Below, in pieces: positions 1 to 13,192 of a stretch of 64,000 bases of DNA. Numbering within the stretch: the first letter of the stretch is position 1; each line of letters opens with the position of its first letter. Source of the DNA: Vitrella brassicaformis (lineage: Eukaryota; Sar; Vitrellaceae); assembly GCA_001179505.1 (NCBI GenBank), contig CDMY01000373.1:27608-91607 (forward strand). The letters run 5' to 3'. The notes beneath the pieces were generated by a model. The model saw only the letters and a program-made list of their open reading frames with translations. It did not search any database and was not told the origin of the DNA. A program made the position numbers and the translations under genes.

Positions 1-1261
1 GTCATCCGGGCGCTCAACGAGCAGGCTCGGGTAAGGCCACACACACTTCGCACCGTGACGCCATGTGTGTGTGCGTATGTGGGTTGGATCTCTTGTGTAT
101 GTGTGTGCAGATTGTGGAGACGGCGTATGGTCGGCTGCCTCTGCGGTCCGTGTTGGGCTGCATGGAGGGCAAAGGGCTGGCGCAGCTGACGGACATCACA
201 CAACTCAAGGAGACCATCCACAGGGCCAAAGAGCAAGACGAGCACCATCACCACCACCACCATGACGACCATGACGACCATTCCCACGCTCATGACCATT
301 CCCACCATCATCACGACCATGACCATTCTCACGGCCATGACCATTCCCACTCCGACTGCACCGACCCCGACTGCACCGACCCAACACACGACCACAGCCA
401 TGACACGATGACCACAGCCGAGAAGCGCTTCGGCATCAACAGCTTCGTCTACAGCCGCAGGAGGCCATTCCACCCGGACCGCCTGGCCAAGGTGCTGGCC
501 GCCATGCCCGCAGCAGACAACCCACTTGCAGCCAGCTTTCGGCCAGACGGAGAGCTGGAAACATCCGACGATGGTGTGGCGTCGGTGCTGTCGCGTCTGT
601 TCCGGTCCAAGGGCTTCCTCTGGCTGGCATCGTCCGACGTCACGTGAGCAGCCCAAGAGCCGCAGACATGCAGACGGTCAATATGAATGTGTGTGTGTGT
701 GTCTGTCTGTTTGGATGCCTGCAGATGTTGGGAGTGGTCACTCGCCGGCCGTCACCTGGACTTCGAAACTTTCGGTCGGTGGTGGGCCTCTGTGTCGGCC
801 AAGGACTGGCCAGAGCAGTGGAAGGTAATAAGGCGTGGACGGGCCGACAGACACGTGTGTGACGGTATGTGTGGTGCCCACGCACACAGGGCAAGATCCT
901 GGAGGACTTTGACGGGGAGTTCGGCGACAGGCGGCAGGAGATCGTATTCATCGGCCGGGAGGTCGCCCAATCAGACAATAGGCAACAGGTGCCCAGGCCG
1001 ATCAGCACCCACCTCACACACACACACTCACACACACACCTCCCCCCCCCCTGTGGGTTGCTGCAGCTGGAGTCGGCTTTAGACGACGCCCTGCTGAGCG
1101 ATGAGGAGCTCTCGGTCTACCGATCCAACGCCAAGGACGACGCTGAGCTGATGAAGGCCTTCCCCGTGGAGCCGCTGCAGCAGCTGTTATCGGGGCAGAA
1201 CAGGCCACCCACCGAGCAGCCAGTGGGACAGGCTCCGTCAGCGCGATTCACCGCTGGGTAG
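1..1261 (+). CDS. CobW/COG0523 metal-chaperone GTPase (YciC/ZigA type), C-terminal part, 5' truncated
   Basis: This is the 3' end of a gene entering from the left edge; the GTPase core lies outside the window. Exons are 1-30, 111-643, 725-824, 890-988 and 1067-1261, which join in phase to 318 codons. After the GTPase-to-CobW linker comes a run of about 80 residues dominated by His and Asp, a typical metal-binding insert. The CobW C-terminal domain follows, with FVYSRRRPFHPDRL, RSKGFLWLAS, WSLAGRHLDFETFGRWWA and GDRRQEIVFIG. These motifs match the bacterial YciC/ZigA branch of COG0523, which delivers zinc to client proteins, better than the animal CBWD branch as I know them. Zinc as the metal is inference from family and His content. 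The 3' neighbour is convergent. Confidence 0.85.
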
Positions 1262-1985
1262 AATGAAGGTGGGAGGCAGGTGCTTTGGATGGATGGATGG
1301 AGGTGAGGGATGCGTTGATTCTGACGCCTTTAGAGTTTTTCTGCTGAGAGAGGGCTATGGAATTTCTATGGTACAGTGGTGCTGGCCGACAGACCGACAG
1401 TGGGTGCCGTGTTCGGCAGCCATGACGGACGTGAGTGTGTGTGTGTGTGTGTGCGTGTGTGTCGTCCGCACTTTTCTAGTGGTGCCTTGGTTTCGTTCGG
1501 GGCTGCATGAGCTGCGAGGGGGCGCTCGCACATCGAGGCACTGACTGACGTGTGTGTGTGAGGGGGCGCTCGCACATGTGAAGCGTATAGCTGTCAGTAA
1601 AGATCTTTGGCGAACCAGGCTCGGAACTGGAAAGACCCACTTCCCTTTATCTTTGACCATCTCCCCCTCCCTCCCCCTCCCCTACTGTGACTGTCCGTCG
1701 TCCGTCCACTCATACATCCATCCATCCATCCACTCATCCAGTGCACACGTGCAGCCAGCCATACACAAAGAGACAGACAGACAGACAAATGACACTGAAA
1801 AATCGGCGGGTGAAACCGTCCTTTCCTTTCGCTGGCTCGGTCTTCCTCTACTACTTTTTCTGGTACCCACACGCTCGGTACGTGTCAAACACACCATCCA
1901 CCACCCAAACATCCCTCTCCATCCATCCATATCTCCTGCCTGCCCCGGCTGGCTGTCCCCCTTTCTCACTCACTCACTCACTCAC
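1262..1985. other. Convergent intergenic region with microsatellites
   Basis: Stretch between the 3' ends of the CobW gene (+) and the MATH/USP-like gene (-). It holds a (GT)n tract near 1436-1462, C-rich (CCTCCC)n sequence near 1660-1685, (ATCC)n near 1715-1740 and (ACTC)n just before the stop of the minus-strand gene. No coding frame with gene-like composition or splice structure was seen. Confidence 0.6.
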
Positions 1986-4900
1986 TCACTGGCGGGGCTG
2001 CTGCACATAGCCCTGGCCATGCAGCCCTGCTACTCCCTTGACTCGCTCATTCACGCCCATGGCACCCACCGGCACCGCGCCCAGCACACCCATTTGCTGT
2101 TGCTGCGCCGCACCGGCATTGGGCGACCCAGGGTGCTGCGGCTGCTGATGCATCCCACCACCGTACACGGCATGAATGGGGGGGGCACCGGCATACGGCG
2201 ACGGCACGTTGCCCCCCACGACCGTCGGCTGCTGCGCCGACAGGGACCCCAGCACAACCTTGGCCACACTGTCCTCAGCTGCAGGCACAGCCTTCGGAGT
2301 AGGAAGGGGCAAGTGTGGCCCCTGCGGCTGCGGCGCAAGCACTGGGCGTGGCTGCGATGGGCGGTGGGCGACACCGGGAGGGTGCTGCTTGGCCAGCCCG
2401 CTGCGATGATGGACGTGGGCATGCGGATGCGCGTGTGGCTGGGGCTCTGGCGGAGGGGGCGGCTGAAAGGGCTGGTGGGGCGTCGGGTGCTGCTGCCTCA
2501 TCGGGGGGGACAGCTCCTCAATCGCCGACACATCCGTTATCTGCTGCTGCTGCCAGTGCCCCCCGGCCACAGCCTCCGTCGCGTGTGGCAGGCCCCCCAT
2601 GCCGCCCCCCTGTGGCTGTGGGCTGGCGGAGTAGTTCCACTGCGGCGAGCCAGTGGAGGGCTCTGGGGTGAAGGCAACAGCCGTGTTGGCCGGCTCAGGG
2701 GTGAAAGGGACGGCAGTGCTGGCCTGCCCGTCGTATACTATGGCCGCTTGGGAAGGGCCATGGGGGCCGCCACCGGCCGGGACATTTGGGCTTGGGTAGA
2801 ACGTCGCGCCGCGGCTGTCATAGGGGGCCTTCCCTTGGCTGCGCAGCGGCGCCTGGAGGTCAGGCTCGGAGCTGTTGGTGTTGAAGAGCCCACCACCGTC
2901 CTCCGGGCCGCCATTCCGACTATGGTGCGGCGTCCGGGAGCGTGTGGCACCGTGGTGGTGGTGGTGCTCCTTTAGGGTGCTGCCGTGCTGCTGGGAGGTC
3001 CTCTTGCCGGCTCGGGTGTCGACGCCTTTGTGGGTGTGTGAGGGGTAGTGCGCGTCGAGGAGCCGCAGCCCCTCCAGCTTTGGGTTGCTAGGGTCCAAGT
3101 TCTTGACGTCCTTGGTCCACATGGTGAGGCCTATGAACCCCTCCGGCACGACGTCCTTTGGCTGCTCGTGGGGCCTTTTGGACTCCCTTTCGGCCTTGTT
3201 GATATGAACCAATCCTGGCGGCTTCGGACCCTGGCTGCCCTCCTCCTGCTGCTCCTGCTGCTCCTGCTGCTGCTGCTGCTGCTGCTCTTGTGGCGGCTGC
3301 TGTGGGTGTTGGTGTGGGTGTTGGTGGTCGCCGATGAGCTGCTGACCATTGGGGCGGCTCCAGTGGGGCTCCATTGTGTCGCGATACTGTCGCTCAGGGC
3401 TGCTGGGGGCGTGGTGCGGCGAAGGCACATGATACTCCATACCCACACAGGGCTGCGGCAGCAAGGGAGGACTTGACAGCCCCAGCGGAGTCATGGGCGA
3501 TGCAGCAGCAGCAGCACCAACAGGTACAGCATTCCAGCTGCAGGGCTGGTGCGCCATGATGTGCATCAGGAATGGCGGCGGCGGCGAATTGGCCATACAA
3601 GTTGGTGGCGAGTGGACAGGCACCACTGCCGGGGACGGCGCGCTCTCCGATGAAGGGGGCGATGGCGACTCGTGCGGGGACCCCTGGTGTAGGCCAGCGG
3701 GCATCTGCACGGCCGCATTGTTGTGCGGTGGGGAATGCTGCCCAACGAAATCACCAAACGACAGCTGGGGCCGTGGCTGCTGCACAAAGATGCCGATGCC
3801 GCCCGCTGGCTGATCCCGTGGATGCTGCTGCTGCTGCTGCTGTTGCTGCTGCTGGCCAAGGGGCTGGTTGAGCCGGTCGATGTCGGCCCACACGTGGTCC
3901 TGCACCTCCTGGACGACAGCCTGCACACACGGGATGTGCTTGACCGTCGGATGCCGCTGCAGCTGCCTGGCGAAATCCGGCTCGTCCGACGACAAGTCTG
4001 GCTGGTCGCAGACAGACGGAGGGTCCAGGGCCGGCAGGGGGGCGCAGGGGAGGGAGGAGGGAAGGCTGGCTGGGGAGGCCGACACGGAGGAGGACGATGG
4101 CACCTCCCCTGACCCACCACCGAGGGCGAAGGCACCACCGACGATGGGAGAGGATGCGGCGGGCGATCGGTGAGGCGGGCTGAGGGCGATGTTGGGACCG
4201 TCCTCGAGGTGCGGGTTGGTGCATGACTCATTGCCGTGCGATGTGGGCACCCGTGGTGTGGAGTTGCTGGGCTGGCTGGGCTGGCTGTCGTCGATGTCCC
4301 CTTCTGACTCGCTCGCCTCGCCCTCGGGCCCCTTGGGGGCCTTGGGCTTGACCACCCACTCCTTCCGACACCGCGGCCCAGCACCACCACCACCACCATG
4401 TTTGTCGCCGCCCTTAGCCGCTGATGCATTCGATGGTGGGGTGGGGAGGATGATCGGGGGCTGGTGCTGCTGGGGGGCCGCCGCAACGGGCGACGGGGCA
4501 TGGTCATGCCTCTTGGCGTGCGATCGGTCATGCCTCGTGTCGGCCAGCCGGTGGTCGTCAGCCCCCTCATGATTCAGATGTGCTGCGTGTGCCCCGCTCT
4601 TGCCGCCTGGCTCCAGCAACAGCGGTCGGTCGCCGACGAAGGGTTGTGAGGGCCTGATGGGGAAGGCCGCCTGCCTTGAGCCGTGTGATGGCGACTTGTC
4701 ATCCGATGGGGGCGTGCGGGAGGCAAGGGCACTGTCGAAGGAGGGCGTTGTCGGCGGCCGCTGGCCACTGCTGCTGCTGGGGGCGGGAGGAGACACCGGG
4801 CCGTCATGCCCAATGGAGCGACCGAAGTTGTGGGGCTGTCGTGGTTGCGGCGGCATCTGCTGCTGCTGCTGCTGCTTCTCGGATCGCTTTTTCGGCTGCT

Positions 4901-7900
4901 TCTCGGCTGCCGAAGTGCCGTTGTGTGCCACAGCAGCAGCAGCAGCAGCAGCAGAAGCCGCCGGTGGTATGGCCGGAGGCGCCTTGCCTTTGGCCTTGCC
5001 GACAGCCGTCTGGACATCCTTGCTGTTGCTTGGGGTGATGGGAAGAGGCGTCTGTGGTGCCGCCTTGGCCTTGCTGGACTCTTTGCCGGTGACGGCCTTC
5101 TTTGGCGGCTCGAGTGCCGCTTTCTTGGCCTCGGCCGATGGTCGGCCCTTCTTGGGCGGCGCGTCAGGCGGTGCCTTAGGAGCATTTGATTCGCTTCTGA
5201 AATAAGAAGGAGCCAACACATGGATCGATCGAGAGATGACTGCCATATTGCTCACGATTTGGAAGCGGCCTTGTTATCTGGTTTCTTGTCGGCGGCCGTC
5301 GATTTCCTCTTCTTGGTGGTGTCCTCTTCGGGTGGTGGCTGTGGCTGCTGCTCCTTGGCGGCCTTTTTCTGCTGCGCCTCCTTCTCCTTGTCCTTCTTGT
5401 TGTTGTTGTCGGCGTCCTGCTGCTGCTGCTGCTGCTCCTTTTGCCGCTGCTGCTGGGCTTCCATCTCCCTCTGGCGATCGGCCTCCTCTTGGGCCAGTTT
5501 GTCGGCCTGCTCCTTCTTCTGCTGGGCTTCGTGGTCGTCTTGTTTCTTCTTGAGCACCTCTGCCTTCTCCACCTCCTTCTTGCGCTCCTTGTTCTTCTTG
5601 GCCTGGCCGTCAAACTTCCCGCCCGGCATCGGAGCTGCTGACTTCCTGCTCGCCTTGCCCTCACCAACGCCACCACCACCACCACTATTGCCACCTTTCC
5701 CTCCCCCGCCACCATCGCTGTCACGACTGCTTCCCGCACTGCCCTCGCGCTTCGAAGCCCCCGGGCTCCCATCGCCGCCCTTGCCCTTGTCAGCCTTGCT
5801 GTTGGTCGAGGCCTTCTGTCTGTTGCTTTTGCTGTCGGGCTGCGTGGCGGCCGGCGGGGAGGGGGGAGGGGGCTCGACGCCGTCGATGGCTGACTCCCAT
5901 GCGATGCCGTCGTCGACGTCGTCGAAGGGGTTGGGGGCCGCGGCGCCCATCTGCTCGACGGGCTGGATGGTGGGCAGTGGGGGGATGAACTGGCCCTTGC
6001 CCTCCTGGATCTGGACGAAGATCGTGACCAGCTTGTTGGCAGCCTCTTTGTCCAGCCACTTCGACAAAGTTTTTCGGGGATGGCTCACGCCGGAGGGCTT
6101 CTCCTTGGCGCGGACGCGCCATGAGAACCTGCAGCACCGATGAATGCATCGCATGTGCAGGGAAGGGGCGGTGCATGTTGCAGCTGTGGTTGTGTATGTG
6201 TGTGTCTACTTGAGGCGCAGGCATTCTTTGCGCTCAAGGTGGGCGAAGTCCCTGACGACGTCCTTGACCTCTTGGGGCTCATCGGGCGACCGCATCTTGG
6301 GCGGCACGAGCTTCGACGCCACCAACCTGCACACACACACACATCACCCATCGCCCGCCACACACACCCAGCTACCGCCCGATGGATCGTACCTCGGCAG
6401 AATGCATTTGTTGAATAGGTCGCCGAGCGTGATGGCCCCCGGGACGAGCATGCAGCCGATGCACTGGTTGGTGCGGTTGGGGTAGCCCTGGTAGACAAAC
6501 GCCAACGCATGGACACCCCCGTCTGAACCAATGCATTCATCACACACAGACACACACACAGACGATTGCCGCGTGAACATGTCAGTCTCTCTCTCTCTCT
6601 CTCTCTTGCTGTGTGTGTGGGGGGGGGGGGGGGGGNNNNNNNNNNNNNNNNNNNNNNNNNNNNNNNNNNNNNNNNNNNNNNNNNNNNNNNNNNNNNNNNN
6701 NNNNNNNNNNNNNNNNNNNNNNNNNNNNNNNNNNNNNNNNNNNNNNNNNNNNNNNNNNNNNNNNNNNNNNNNNNNNNNNNNNNNNNNNNNNNNNNNNNNN
6801 NNNNNNNNNNNNNNNNNNNNNNNNNNNNNNNNNNNNNNNNNNNNNNNNNNNNNNNNNNNNNNNNNNNNNNNNNNNNNNNNNNNNNNNNNNNNNNNNNNNN
6901 NNNNNNNNNNNNNNNNNNNNNNNNNNNNNNNNNNNGGGGGGGGGGGGGGGGGGGTACCCATTCCGTGTCGGAGGTATCTCGGCACGGTGGTGTTGTTGAA
7001 GGCCGACGTCTCCGGGATCCCATGTGGCCGCGGCGGAAGCAGCACCAATATCTGTCAGACAAAGAACAGACCATACCCCTTCTCCAACTCCCTCCCTCCT
7101 TGTCCCCTCCCCTGCTGCTTGCTCTCAGCGATCTACCTACCTTGAGTGTGTGTGGCCCGCTGTCCCGGTCGCTGCTGCTCTGCATGATGAGGTTCTGGGG
7201 GTCGCCCGAAGACGGCACATCCACATAGTCTCGCAAAGGACGGTGCCGCTGACTCTCGGGGACGATCGGCATCAACGTGAAACCCCTGACAACACATGAG
7301 CCCATCCATTGTGGATGGATGGATGGATGGATGGACGGATGGACTCTTTGTTCTTGACCGAGCTCACCTCTGCTGCTCTCTCTTTCTGTCCTTTGCCGCT
7401 GCGTCGGTCTTGAGGTCTGTGAAGGCGTAGAGCCAGATGCCCTCGGTGCAGGGCCACTCGGGCGATGAGGAGGGGTCGCTCCACTTGAGGTAGGCGTCCG
7501 CCGGCAGGAAGAGCACGAAGAACAGCAGGTGGTACAGATCCTCTACCGTCATCAACATGCTGAGTGAGACCACACGCACACACAGACACACCGCATCCGT
7601 GTCGATCTCCCCCGTGTATGGTATGCCGTTTGCTTACTTTGCGATGATCCTCCTGGTGCTGGTGCACTTGGCGTCAAAGTCCCACTCCTCCAGCCCGATC
7701 ATGTCGCTCGCACACAGCAGCATGATCTCCATCCACTGCCCCCGCGGCGGCAGCTGATGGACGGGCTTCCCAGTGTTGTCCGCAAACAAATAGATGCGGC
7801 TGGGATTCAGCTGCAAGGCGCTCTTCTCGAAGGACGGGATGGAGTAGGCGTAGCGGCAGAAGGCCTGGGCGGAGAGGGGGAAGTACTGCTTGCTGATGAC

Positions 7901-10900
7901 GCCCGTCTCGGGGTCGCGGCAGGCTGTCGCCGGCTGCCAGATGTCGCGCGTCAGGTGGAAGAACCAGTCCTGCGAACACGCCGCGCCGGCGACGTCACCC
8001 CAGGTAACAATGCCCTGCCCAAGACACCACACCAGGCACCCACCACACACATGAGAGACCAATGAGTGGATGTAAGGAGGCTCCCGGTGTGTGTACCTCC
8101 GACAGCCTGCTGGCCCACTTGAGGAAGCGGTCGAGCGCGCCGAGGATGCACGAGTCGAATTGGAATGTCTGCCGCTGGAAGTCCACCCACGGATGGACCG
8201 ACTCGTTGCTGTCGCGGCACCGCTGCATCTCGGCGATGGCCCCGTCGTCGTTGGTGGAGATGTCGTAGGTGCACCTCAGCTCCGCCAAAATGGTCATGAT
8301 GAACCGCCTGGCCACCACCCGCACCTCGTTCCGCACCTCGCCCCACTCCCGAGCCACCCTCCTCCCGCGCAAGGCCACGCCATCGGGGGAGGGGGAGGGT
8401 GAAGCCCCCGCGCCCGCGCCCGCGCCCGCCCCCTCTGTGAGCCAGCTGATGCGGCACTGCACCGCCTCCATGCCCTGCTTGAAGGGCCGGGCCTTGTGCT
8501 TCTTATCCTTCTTGCTGCCGCCTGATTGAGATGACGCCGATGGTGACGGGGCGTCATCTGGTGGCTGCTGCGGTGAAGGTGAGGCTGCTGCTGATGGTGA
8601 TGGTGCTGGAGGGGGCGGCGTGACCATACGGGTGCCGTTGGCGGAGAGGGACAGCAGCTCTTGGCGGAGGGAGAGGATGGTCTGGACCATGTCGGCAATG
8701 ATCTCGTTGAGATGGATGCGATCGATCCAGAAGCGCTCGCAGAAGGCGCCGACGTAACCTACCGACAAAACACACACACACACACACACACACAGGCAGA
8801 AAAGTCTCAATGAAATGGAATGAAATGCGAAACAGTGATGAAGGTGTGGACGGACCTATGATAAGCCGCTGCGCATACTCCATCAAGCACTCCTCAAAGA
8901 AGTCCCGCCGCTTCTCCAGCACCGCCCCCGCCGAGCCCCCCGCCCTGCTCCCTGCCATGAAGAGCGACGTGATGCAGAAGGCGAATATGTCCTGCCATGC
9001 GTCCAGTGGCGGGGCGAAGGGGATCGGCGTCAGCCACTGGTACATCGACAAGCCCCTCAAGTCGCGCGGGAGGCTCTGCTCGAGGAGCATGCCGTGTGTG
9101 GAGAGGCCGGGGAGCAGGGGAGGGGGTGAGGCCCGCAGGGTGAGCTGTGTGGCGGATGCAGGGGGCGGGGCGGGGTAGAGGCAGCGGCTGATGGTCGGGT
9201 ACAGCTGGGGGAGGGCACTGCACCCTGTCAGCAGACGCATGTGGTGCTGGAACAACCTGGAGAGAGAACACCATGGCCAATGCGTCTCTCTCTCTCTCTC
9301 TCTTTCTCTCTCTCCCCCCCTCTCTCTCTGTCTGTGTGTGTGTGGTGGGATGCACACCCGGTGTTGATGGCTTCTATGTCAGGCGGAGCGATAGCGATGC
9401 GATTCTGCAGACTCCACAAGTCAGCCTGGAAGGAAGACATATAGACAGACAGACAGACAGAAACACACGCGGAGATGTCCCTGTCCCTGTGCCTGTGTGT
9501 CTGTGTCTGTGTGTTTGTGTTTGTGTGCGTACGTTGACGTACACGGCGACGGCGCAGTAGAAGTGTTCGTTCATTTTCCACTCGCTGGGGAACACCCGGT
9601 CCTTCACCACACGCAACTCCTCCACACCGCCGTCAAGCACACGGAACCATGGACCATTCTACACACACACACACAGACACAGCACAGACAGCCGTATTCT
9701 CTGCCCTCTTCTTGCTTCCCACGCCTCCCTCTCGCATCCTGTCTGGCACCTGACCTGCACGGGCCTGATGACGACGCTGATATGGGTCTCTATCTTGCCC
9801 CTCTCGGCCCCATCGACCTTCTTCGTCGGTATCCGCGGCGTCTCCTGCACTATCATCGCAAACAGGTCGTGCGTCGGCTTACAGCCGGCCGCCGCCCCGC
9901 TGCCACCACCACCACCCTTGTCCACGCCGTCAGCGGTGCCATTGCTGTCGGTGGATGCCTCGGCGTCATGCTTGGCAGCACTGCTGGCGGCATCGGCGGC
10001 TTGTGGCGGCGGGCTGTCCGGCGGGTCGTCCTTGTGCTCGGTGGGCGGAGGCTCGGCAGGCCTGTTGCGTCCCTTGGACTGCTTGCCCTTGCCGCCGCTG
10101 CCGCCACCGCCGCCAGGTGGCTTCTTTGCGGGGGTGGATGTTGCAGATGCCGGTGTTGATGCCGCTGCCGCCTGCTGCTGTGGCTGTGGCTGTGGCTGTT
10201 GGTGCGGCTGTGGCTCCCACTTGGGGTCGTCTGGCCGCGAGGGGCAGGACACGCCGACAGATGATACTGAAGGCAAAGACAGACAAGGGAAGGGTCTGTC
10301 TATTTGTCAGGTGTGTGTGGGCTTCTCACAAAGAGGTGGTACCTGTGGGGGTCTCTTCGATGCCGTTGGCCTCTCCACCCCCATCGGTGTCTGCGGCCGC
10401 CCGCCGCGCCTCTTTGAGTCTGCAGGTCTCCTCCCACCGCCGGAGCGTCCGTGTGTCGGGCGGCCGGTCACCCGCCACCGCCCCACCAGCAGCAGCAGCT
10501 GCTGCTGATTCTGACTCCGCTGGCCTCTCCTTCTCCTTGTCGCCACTGCTGTCACTGTTGTCCTTCTTGCGTAAGAGTCCAGAGAGGTCAGCGGCCAAGG
10601 GTATCTCGTGCAGGCCCTCGTCGCCCTTGGTGAGGTCCTTGTAGGTGGGGAAAAGCAGCATCACGGGCGCCAGACGGTCCAGCTTGCGATCGCTGTCCTG
10701 AAAGGGTGGGTGGGTGATGGATGACATACAAGTGTGGTGTGTGGATGGACGGTGCGCGTGTGGCGATGGTTGCTTACCTCGATCCAGTCGGGAATTCTGG
10801 TGATTTTGGGTGCGGGTGCCTGCCCACCGGTACCCTTGTCCGGCGTGCGGTCGCGGGAAGGGTGGGACAGCCGGATGGGCACCTTGGCGAAGTCATCCAA

Positions 10901-13192
10901 CCCCCTGAATAATGACACACAACAAAGGGCCGACCGACCCACCGACCCACCGACACAAAGAGATCTTCTTTCTTCTTGCGTGCATGTGTGTGTGTGTGTG
11001 TGTGTGGTGGAATGCATCGCACCGCCCCTCACCCTTTGTCATTGTAAGAAGTCGAGAAGAGGTACTTGAAGATGGCCATCACCTGAGCAGACGAGTCGCG
11101 GCTCCCCTGTCCAGTCACACCACACCACACCACAACACACACCGTCGTGGCGTCTGTCCATGTGTCTGTCTGTGTGTGGGTGCCTGTTTGTCCTGCTTGA
11201 GGGATCCGCTGAGTCTAGTCAGCAGGTCTGTCGTCACCTTGCACCAGCTTTTGGCCTTCCCACCTTGACATAACCACACACACACACACACACACAGGGA
11301 CACACACACAGGGACACACACACACACACACCGATGGTCGGATGGATGGACTGCACGTGGCTGACGTACCGCCTGAGTCACTCCCCCGCTCTGCGATGAT
11401 CTCTTCCGCTGGGTTGAAGTTCTCAATGATGTCCTGCACCGCACGCTCAGGCTGATCAGCCGCCAACGCATACCTACACACACCACAACACACACACATA
11501 CACACACGAAGACGGTGGGCGAGTGCATGTGTGTGTGGGTGTGGGTGTGGGTGCGCCTACAGCAGTGCCGTGGGCGCGGGCATCTTCGGCTGTGCCATGC
11601 CCATCTGTCCCTCCAGGTCCTTCAGGCCCATCTGCCCAGCCGTCTGCTGGTTGATGCTCCGCTCGAACCCCTCCAGCCGCACCAACCCAGCACCAGACCC
11701 AGCCGCCGCCCGGCCGCAGCTCCTGTCCCTCTCGTCCCGCCACGCCTCCTCCGGCCCGATGCCCTGCAGTGACTGCACCCACACCTGCAGGTACAGCTCG
11801 GCGAAGAACGACTGAAGCGTCGACATCATCGTGATCCTGTCCTCGTCGCGCGGCAGGGAGGGACCCCCGCCGCTGCTGCTGCTGGTGGCGGTGGTCTGGT
11901 GTGCTGCTGCAGATGGTGCGGCGGTTGTGGCTGAGGCTGCCGTCCATTCCCGCCGCCTGGTGTTGCCCGACGGCGGAGAGGGAGAGAGGGAGGATCCTCC
12001 GCCAGGAGCACCGCACTGCGCCCCGCGGCTCTTCTGTGCCCGCCACGCCAGGAGATGCAGGGTGATCGGCTTGAGGTGGAAGAGGATGTGCAGGAAGGCC
12101 GTGGCGAAGGTGCAGTCGAAGGGCACCCGCAGCGCAGGGACGATGTACGGGTGATCATCGGGGAGCTGCACGTCGGTGCAGGGGGTGGTGGTGGTCTGGT
12201 TCCCACTGCCGTCGACGGGGTCGGTGGCGGCGAAGATGTTGGGATGCACCGCCCACGCCAGGTAAGGCCGATACCTGCCAAAGGAGTGAGTCAAGGCCGC
12301 AAAGTGGCTGTCGTGCCGTGTCCTTGATGGACGGATGGACGGCCCTTACCGTGGGTCAGGTGTCCAGAGCGTCTGGAAGAGCGGTCTGGCGGTGCATTTG
12401 ATCATGATGGTCTTGTCCTCCATGTTGAGCACACCCTCCTTGATGATGCTGCTCGCCTTCAGCAGGGGAGACCACCCGCGCGACAGACTGCCTGAACCAA
12501 CGAGAGAGAGAGAGAGAGAGAGAGAGAGGTGCCGAACGACACACAGACAGACAGACAGACAGGGAATTGTGGTCCAGCAGTGTTTGTCATTGTGTGCCAC
12601 GTCGACCTTTGAAGAAGCTCCAGCTGCCCGACAGAGTTGCATTCTTGCTCCAGGTGCCGTCTGTGCCCCTACAGGATATCTCAAACGACACCACGGGAGC
12701 CACCCACCTGACACACACACACACAAGGCCATCAAGCAAACGAAGACCAACTCACTGCCAAATGCCTCGCCCCCCCACCAGTAGTCCTGGATGTCAGAGG
12801 CTCTGACGTCGACGTAGGCGGCTATCTCGACCTCCTTGGGCTGCTTGTCCGCCGTCGCCTCCGCCCCGTGCAGGTCGTTCCAAGTCTTGACATACAACCT
12901 GACACACACACACACACCGACACGACCACGACACACAGACAAAGACCGACTGGGCGCTGTTTCTACCACCGCACTCCCTGGGTCACTCCCTGACTGACCC
13001 GAATTTGAGGTTTGCGATTTGGCCCTCGTCTTCGGCTTTGCTGCGGTCCTCGACGGTGCGGATGCGCGGATTGGGGTTGTGGACGTCCACCTTGGCGACG
13101 TCACCGCCCCCTGCCAGGTTCTTGCCGTACTCGAGCTTGAGCATCGCCTCCGTCTTGTGGTGGTCATTTCGCAAAGGGCCTGGCTGACTCAT
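1986..13192 (-). CDS. Very large MATH-domain protein with a degenerate USP/UCH-like region and long low-complexity tail
   Basis: About 23 exons join in frame into roughly 2,980 residues. The start is MSQPGPLRND (ATG 13190-13192); the 5' exon ends at 12999. Residues from about 110 resemble a MATH/TRAF fold (SWSFFKGSLSRGWSPLLKAS, then a NMEDKTIMIK strand). Next comes a USP-like stretch: a Cys-box-like segment VPFDCTFATAFLHILFHLKP (near 12120), a LAPVMLLFPTYKDL segment (near 10650), and a C-terminal-box-like GPWFRVLDGGVEELRVVKD (near 9620). The usual GHY histidine motif is missing, so catalysis is doubtful. Several helical, otherwise unrecognised exons follow (9257-6210). The last two exons (5256-6128, 1986-5196) are Pro-, Gln-, Ser- and Lys-rich with polyQ runs. 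One intron (11107-11183) looks GC-AG. A 300-N gap lies inside an intron. USP7-like ancestry is inference; the C-terminal half could be something else. Confidence 0.55.
6636..6935. other. Assembly gap (300 N) inside an intron, flanked by poly-G
   Basis: Exactly 300 N bordered on both sides by long G runs. On the minus strand the donor at 6954-6957 lies to one side and the acceptor at 6523 to the other, so the gap is within an intron of the large MATH/USP-like gene. Coding sequence joins cleanly across it. Confidence 0.95.

Noticed and set aside
1554-2975. 473-codon open frame on the + strand
   Set aside because: It is antisense to the low-complexity last exon of the MATH/USP-like gene, runs through intergenic microsatellites and has no domain or splice logic of its own.
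3048-3476. Open frame with a long poly-Leu stretch
   Set aside because: The Leu run is the antisense reading of a CAG/CTG polyglutamine tract in the minus-strand gene.
5220-6143. 307-codon Ser/Cys/Leu-rich + strand frame
   Set aside because: Antisense of a Lys/Gln/Glu-rich exon of the minus-strand gene; composition mirrors that exon.
6085-7305. Open frame spanning the N gap
   Set aside because: The frame is open only because the N run is read as unknown residues; real exons on both sides are separated by an intron that contains the gap.
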